Positions 60,541-64,000 of a stretch of DNA of 64,000 bases are shown piece by piece. Below the pieces are notes generated by a model. The model saw nothing but the letters and a program-made list of their open reading frames with translations. It was not told the origin of the DNA and did no database searches. This stretch comes from Ursus arctos (lineage: Eukaryota; Chordata; Mammalia; Carnivora; Ursidae): positions 83,433,299 to 83,497,298 of the forward strand of contig NW_026622763.1 in assembly GCF_023065955.2 (NCBI RefSeq), given 5' to 3'. Numbering within the stretch: the first letter of the stretch is position 1; every line of letters starts with the position of its first letter. The position numbers and the translations under genes are program-made.

Positions 60541-61698
60541 GTTCTGAACTTCTATGTCGTGCATGTTTTGTGCAAGTCTGAAAATAGATGATATAAAATA
60601 ATTATGAAAATAATGCTATTAATATGTATCCTTGATAGAGTGCACTTGTCCTGAGATCCTAAGGGAATTCCATATCCTTAAAAATGTCCAAATCACAAAT
60701 TGAAAACAAAAGACATGAAATCATGAAGCAAAAATGAAATGAACTTTTCATAGATTTCATTAAAATCTGGAGCTCAAATAAAGACCTTCACATTTCATGT
60801 ATCATAACCTAAAAGTAGAAACCTACCCATTGAGGCATTATCATGAAAATTTGCAAATGACTATATAGATGACTACGTAGTTAAGAGTTCGGAAGTGTTT
60901 AGGGCCCTTAAAAATGATGAAAGCCAACTAGAGAGTTTTAAACATGCATACAGGTACACACAGTTAAATAAGAATGTGTTTTGTTGTATCTCTGACCCTT
61001 CAAAGTTGCTACAGAGATATTTTAAAAATATAATCTTTTAATAAGGACCTTTTAATGGAATTTGTTGTTACTTAGCTCAAGTTAGAGTAATTTGACACTT
61101 AAGAAATCACTGAGGCTTCCATAAATCATGCTTACAATTATACTAGCTTAAAATAATCCTGACTTTTCCCTGTTCTTGGCAAAGATCTGGCATTTTTAAT
61201 GTAGTCATACAATATCAAATAACTAAGTCACAGATAGATAGAGAAATAAAAATGCATAAAGCAGTTTTCAGAGTTTAAAAAATAATGAGTTATATTAGTA
61301 ACATTTAAGAAGAAAATGACATTAAGTACCCAGAATGTCCTAATATTATAAAATACACAACTCATCCTCTAAAATGTATTCAACAAGACTGTGTAAATTC
61401 TTTATAATCTTTTAATGCCCAACATACTTACCCTTTACTTAATGAATACTTAGATACCTGAGGGCTGAACAATTTAAAAGCATTTGGATCTGTTTTTACT
61501 CAGTCACAAACAAACAAACAAAAAACTGTATATCTGTTTACACTCATTACCAAAACCTCACCATGCCTTTCATTTTATGAAGGTGAATTTCTTATTTTCC
61601 TTTATTGAGTCAAACAGTAATTGGTTTTCTTCAGAGAATCTCTGTATTAAGCATGTCTTTTTCTCTGGTATCCTAATAATATCAATAATACAGCTCGG

Positions 61699-61738
61699 AT
61701 ACTTGGAACCTTGGAATACTTGGAATACTTGGAACCTT
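61699..61738. repeat. Short imperfect tandem run of ATACTTGGAA/CCTTGGAA
   Basis: Five consecutive CTTGGAA words alternate with ATA or CC spacers in UNC80 intron 2, forming a local cryptic repeat of about 40 bp. Confidence 0.8.
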
Positions 61739-62590
61739 AGCGTACTTCCACAGTTTTCCTCATTACATGGGGGATCAACTAGCGATCGGGTTCAATTCAT
61801 ACAAGTCAAATATTTACTAAACTTATCTTAATATTTGGTAGCTATACTTTCCCTAACCCTTATAGTGATATCCTCCTCCCCATTCAAACAACAACAACAA
61901 CAGCAACTGTGAGTAGGTCACATTTGTTCTGGGATGCTTCACTCTCTGAAAGTGTCCTTGGCCAAGAGAGAAGATTTAATAAACCAGCAAAGCTATTGCT
62001 TATTTCCCTTCACTCTTCTCTCCCTTCCTTCCTTTCTTTATTCAACAGGTGTATGAAGTATCTTTATGGTTACAGGCATTAGGCTAGAAATGCCTTGTGT
62101 CACGTTATTGCTAAGGACATGGGATAATTCAGAGACCCCAAAATCAGATTTCTTGAAAGAGTTGTATCTTATGTAACACTTGTAGAACATTGACTCAAAT
62201 TCTGTCCTCAAGACACTTTCACAAAAGACATTTCACTTTGTTCTGCAATTGTGACTGCGCGTTTGGACGCCTCAGCAGCAATTTATAAAATATTACGTGA
62301 GTTAAATGTGGTGTTGTGCTCTTTTTTTAGAGGAAGCTAATTTTGGTGAAAATTAAAAAAACACTAATTCAAGTCCTACATTTTAAATCAAAAACCTGAA
62401 AAGGGTTAAAAAGAAATGCTCACTGACGCATTGTACGTACGTTGACATGAAATGCAATGTGAGTGCACTCTAAAAAATTTGATCCAGTGATTTGCATCTT
62501 GGGGTACTACCTCGATCTCCCGTTGCTCGTCCAACAGAATCTCCAATTCCTTATTTTACACGATTTTTTCTTCTTTTTTGGTATCCACAG

Positions 62591-62747
62591 TCCTTTGAAC
62601 GCGTGTTGGTAGAGAACAAGCTGCATGGCCTTTCTCCAGCCCTCTCTGAAGCCATCCAGAGCATTTCCCGATGGGAGCTGGTGCAAGCTGCCCTGCCCCA
62701 CGTCCTCCACTGCACTGCAACCCTGCTTTCAAACAGGAACAAGTTAG
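62591..62747 (+). CDS. UNC80: UNC80 third coding exon
   Basis: This 157-bp exon starts in phase 0 after CCACAG. It encodes SFERVLVENKLHGLSPALSE, then AIQSISRWELVQAALPHV and LHCTATLLSNRNKL, and ends after the first base of the next codon (TTA G|GTTGG). This is the conserved N-terminal helical region of UNC80 (residues about 48-99). The donor GTTGGT departs from the GTRAGT consensus and is weak, but the frame, length and phase fit. No stop or frameshift is present. Confidence 0.94.
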
Positions 62748-62922
62748 GTTGGTTCTTCCGCATTCCTTCTTCTTCGTGTGGTGCTGACAACATCCACTGA
62801 CTACTTACTCTTTTCCCAGGCACTGAACACATATGATCTCATTTAATTCTCAAAAAGCCCACTCATGTGGGTACCACTATGATCTTCATTTTACCAGTGA
62901 AGGAACTGACTCTCTTATTTTT

Positions 62923-63082
62923 TTTTTTATTTTAATAATGATTTTTTATTATATTATGTTAGTCACCATACAGTACATCCCCGGTTTTCGATGTAAGGCT
63001 CGATGATTCATTAGTTGTGTATAACACCCAGTGCACCATGCAATATGTGCCCTCCTTACTACCCATCACCGGTCTATCCCAT
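62923..63082 (-). mobile_element. Severely 5'-truncated L1 3' end with perfect duplication
   Basis: Only about 160 bp of antisense carnivore L1 3'UTR is present: T-rich start, then 'attatgttagtcaccatacagtacatcc' and 'gtataacacccagtgcaccatgcaat'. The 17-bp duplication CTGACTCTCTTATTTTT flanks it (62906-62922 and 63083-63099), proving a genuine target-primed insertion rather than a fragment of a longer copy. Confidence 0.93.
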
Positions 63083-63635
63083 CTGACTCTCTTATTTTTA
63101 AATTTTGAATTTTACAAGTAATACATGAATATATTTTCCTTTTAAACTGTGAAACTTTAGAGGGAAGCTGAAGACTATCTCCCATCTGAGATGAATTCCA
63201 ACCCAATTTCTCTTCGGCCCTCTCAACTCCTAAAGTGACCCCTTGCACGTTGTAGTACTATGTATATCTGCATGCCTGTGCCTAAAGACTTATTTTTTAG
63301 ATTATCTTGTGGATTGCTTTTTTCACATGGTAACATGTCCTAACATCCACTGCATGTTCGTGCACATGCTCTTTTCCATCCAGTGCTTTCCCCTTATTTG
63401 GGTCTCTGCGCAAAGTTTACCTTTACAGAGGGGTTTCTTGGCCACACCGTCTAAAGCAGAGTAGTTGCTGTCTTCAGAGCCTGGGCTCTTAACCACTACG
63501 CTGCCTCTTTGGAGATATATATGGGTATCTGGCTGAAGAGATAGGATGCATGCAGTTTCTCCTCCTATGACACTATGTTATTTTGCAGAGATTGCAACCA
63601 GTTAGAAAGCCCCAAGACAAGAATGAGCCCCTCCA

Positions 63636-63812
63636 GGGGTGCCTGGGTGGCTCAGTCAGTTAAGCATTTGCCTTCAGCTCAGGTTATAATCTCAGGGTCC
63701 TGGGATCGAGTCCTGAGTCGGGCTCCATACTCAGTGGTGAGTCTGCTTCTCCTTCTCCCTCTGTGATTCGCTCTCACTCTCTCTCAAATAAATAAATAAA
63801 TCTTAAAAAGAG
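63636..63812 (+). mobile_element. CAN-SINE
   Basis: It begins GGGGTGCCTGGGTGGCTCAG and ends CAAATAAATAAATAAATCTT. The A-rich tail has expanded into the GAAA microsatellite. The flanks GCCCCTCCA and ACCCTTCCA are probably the decayed target duplication. Confidence 0.92.
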
Positions 63813-63886
63813 AGAAAGAGAAGAAAGAGAAGAAAGAGAAGAAAGAAAGAAAGAAAGAAAAGAAAGAAAGAAAGAAAGAAAGAAAC
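63807..63886. repeat. GAAA/GAGAA microsatellite in a SINE tail
   Basis: About 80 bp of pure purine: (AGAGAAAG)-like units, then AGAAAG units, then near-pure GAAA repeats. It grew from the poly-A tail of the adjacent CAN-SINE and is likely length-variable. Confidence 0.95.
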
Positions 63887-64000
63887 CCTTCCAGCAGTGG
63901 TTGTGAGAAGTACAGAGAAATGCTAGTGTCTCCCAGGAAATCAAGCCGCAGAGCAAAGCAAGGATGTTCTTGCCATACCCGAAGTTGATATCCATTGTGC

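Larger units (their letters stand above)
59909..62590 (+). other. UNC80: UNC80 intron 2
   Basis: This 2.7-kb intron has donor GTATGT and acceptor TTTGGTATCCACAG. It holds an ancient repeat at 60005-60540 (listed separately), a short CTTGGAA-type run at about 61699-61738, and otherwise AT-rich unique sequence. Confidence 0.75.
62748..64000 (+). other. UNC80: UNC80 intron 3 (partial)
   Basis: The intron runs off the window. It contains an MIR/L2-class remnant at about 62805-62905, a very short L1 3' end at 62923-63082, a CAN-SINE at 63636 and a GAAA microsatellite. No further UNC80 exon is visible before 64000. Confidence 0.75.

Noticed and set aside
1..64000. Prokaryote-style systems (CRISPR arrays, defence islands, operons)
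   Set aside because: Intron-split vertebrate genes, CAN-SINEs and L1 elements show this is mammalian DNA, and no regularly spaced repeat-spacer array exists.

Overview
The window is mammalian nuclear DNA, most likely from a caniform carnivore. It carries many tRNA-Lys-derived CAN-SINEs (GGGGCGCCTGGGTGGC heads, AAATAAATAAAATCTTT tails) and carnivore-type LINE-1 3' ends. Several SINEs resemble the subfamily I associate with bears and seals, but the species is an inference. Nothing here is prokaryotic: there are no operons, CRISPR arrays or phage.

Two neuronal genes lie head to tail on the + strand. Positions 1 to about 23450 hold the 3' end of MAP2 (microtubule-associated protein 2). There are five coding exons: the proline-rich region with repeat 1; the optional repeat 2 of the four-repeat isoform; repeat 3; repeat 4; and the C-terminal exon. 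A 3'UTR of about 3.7 kb follows, ending at a clear AATAAA. From about 58200 the 5' end of UNC80 (scaffold subunit of the NALCN sodium-leak channel complex) begins inside a CpG island, with the first three coding exons and the start of intron 3. This matches the MAP2-UNC80 order on human chromosome 2q.

The intergenic 35 kb (about 23450-58200) is mostly retrotransposon debris. It holds a carnivore L1 on the minus strand (about 27106-31872) carrying three nested SINEs, and a second L1 on the plus strand (about 33590-37880) with one nested SINE and an extra partial L1 3' end appended. A MaLR-type LTR lies at about 46880-47400, and a long run of minus-strand L1 pieces at about 48440-53035. L1M, L2, MIR and MER5-type remnants are scattered between. 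No protein-coding gene was recognised there; the L1 ORF2 reading frames are broken.

MAP2 stabilises dendritic microtubules through its repeat domain, and UNC80 supports neuronal resting excitability. They share neuronal expression but have no direct pathway link. I found no convincing undescribed system. The observations most worth checking are a split, expanded-spacing REST (RE1-like) site in the UNC80 CpG island, the head-to-head inverted L1 pair, a perfect 35-bp tandem duplication in a MAP2 intron, and an old LTR with flanking direct repeats beside the repeat 3/4 exons.
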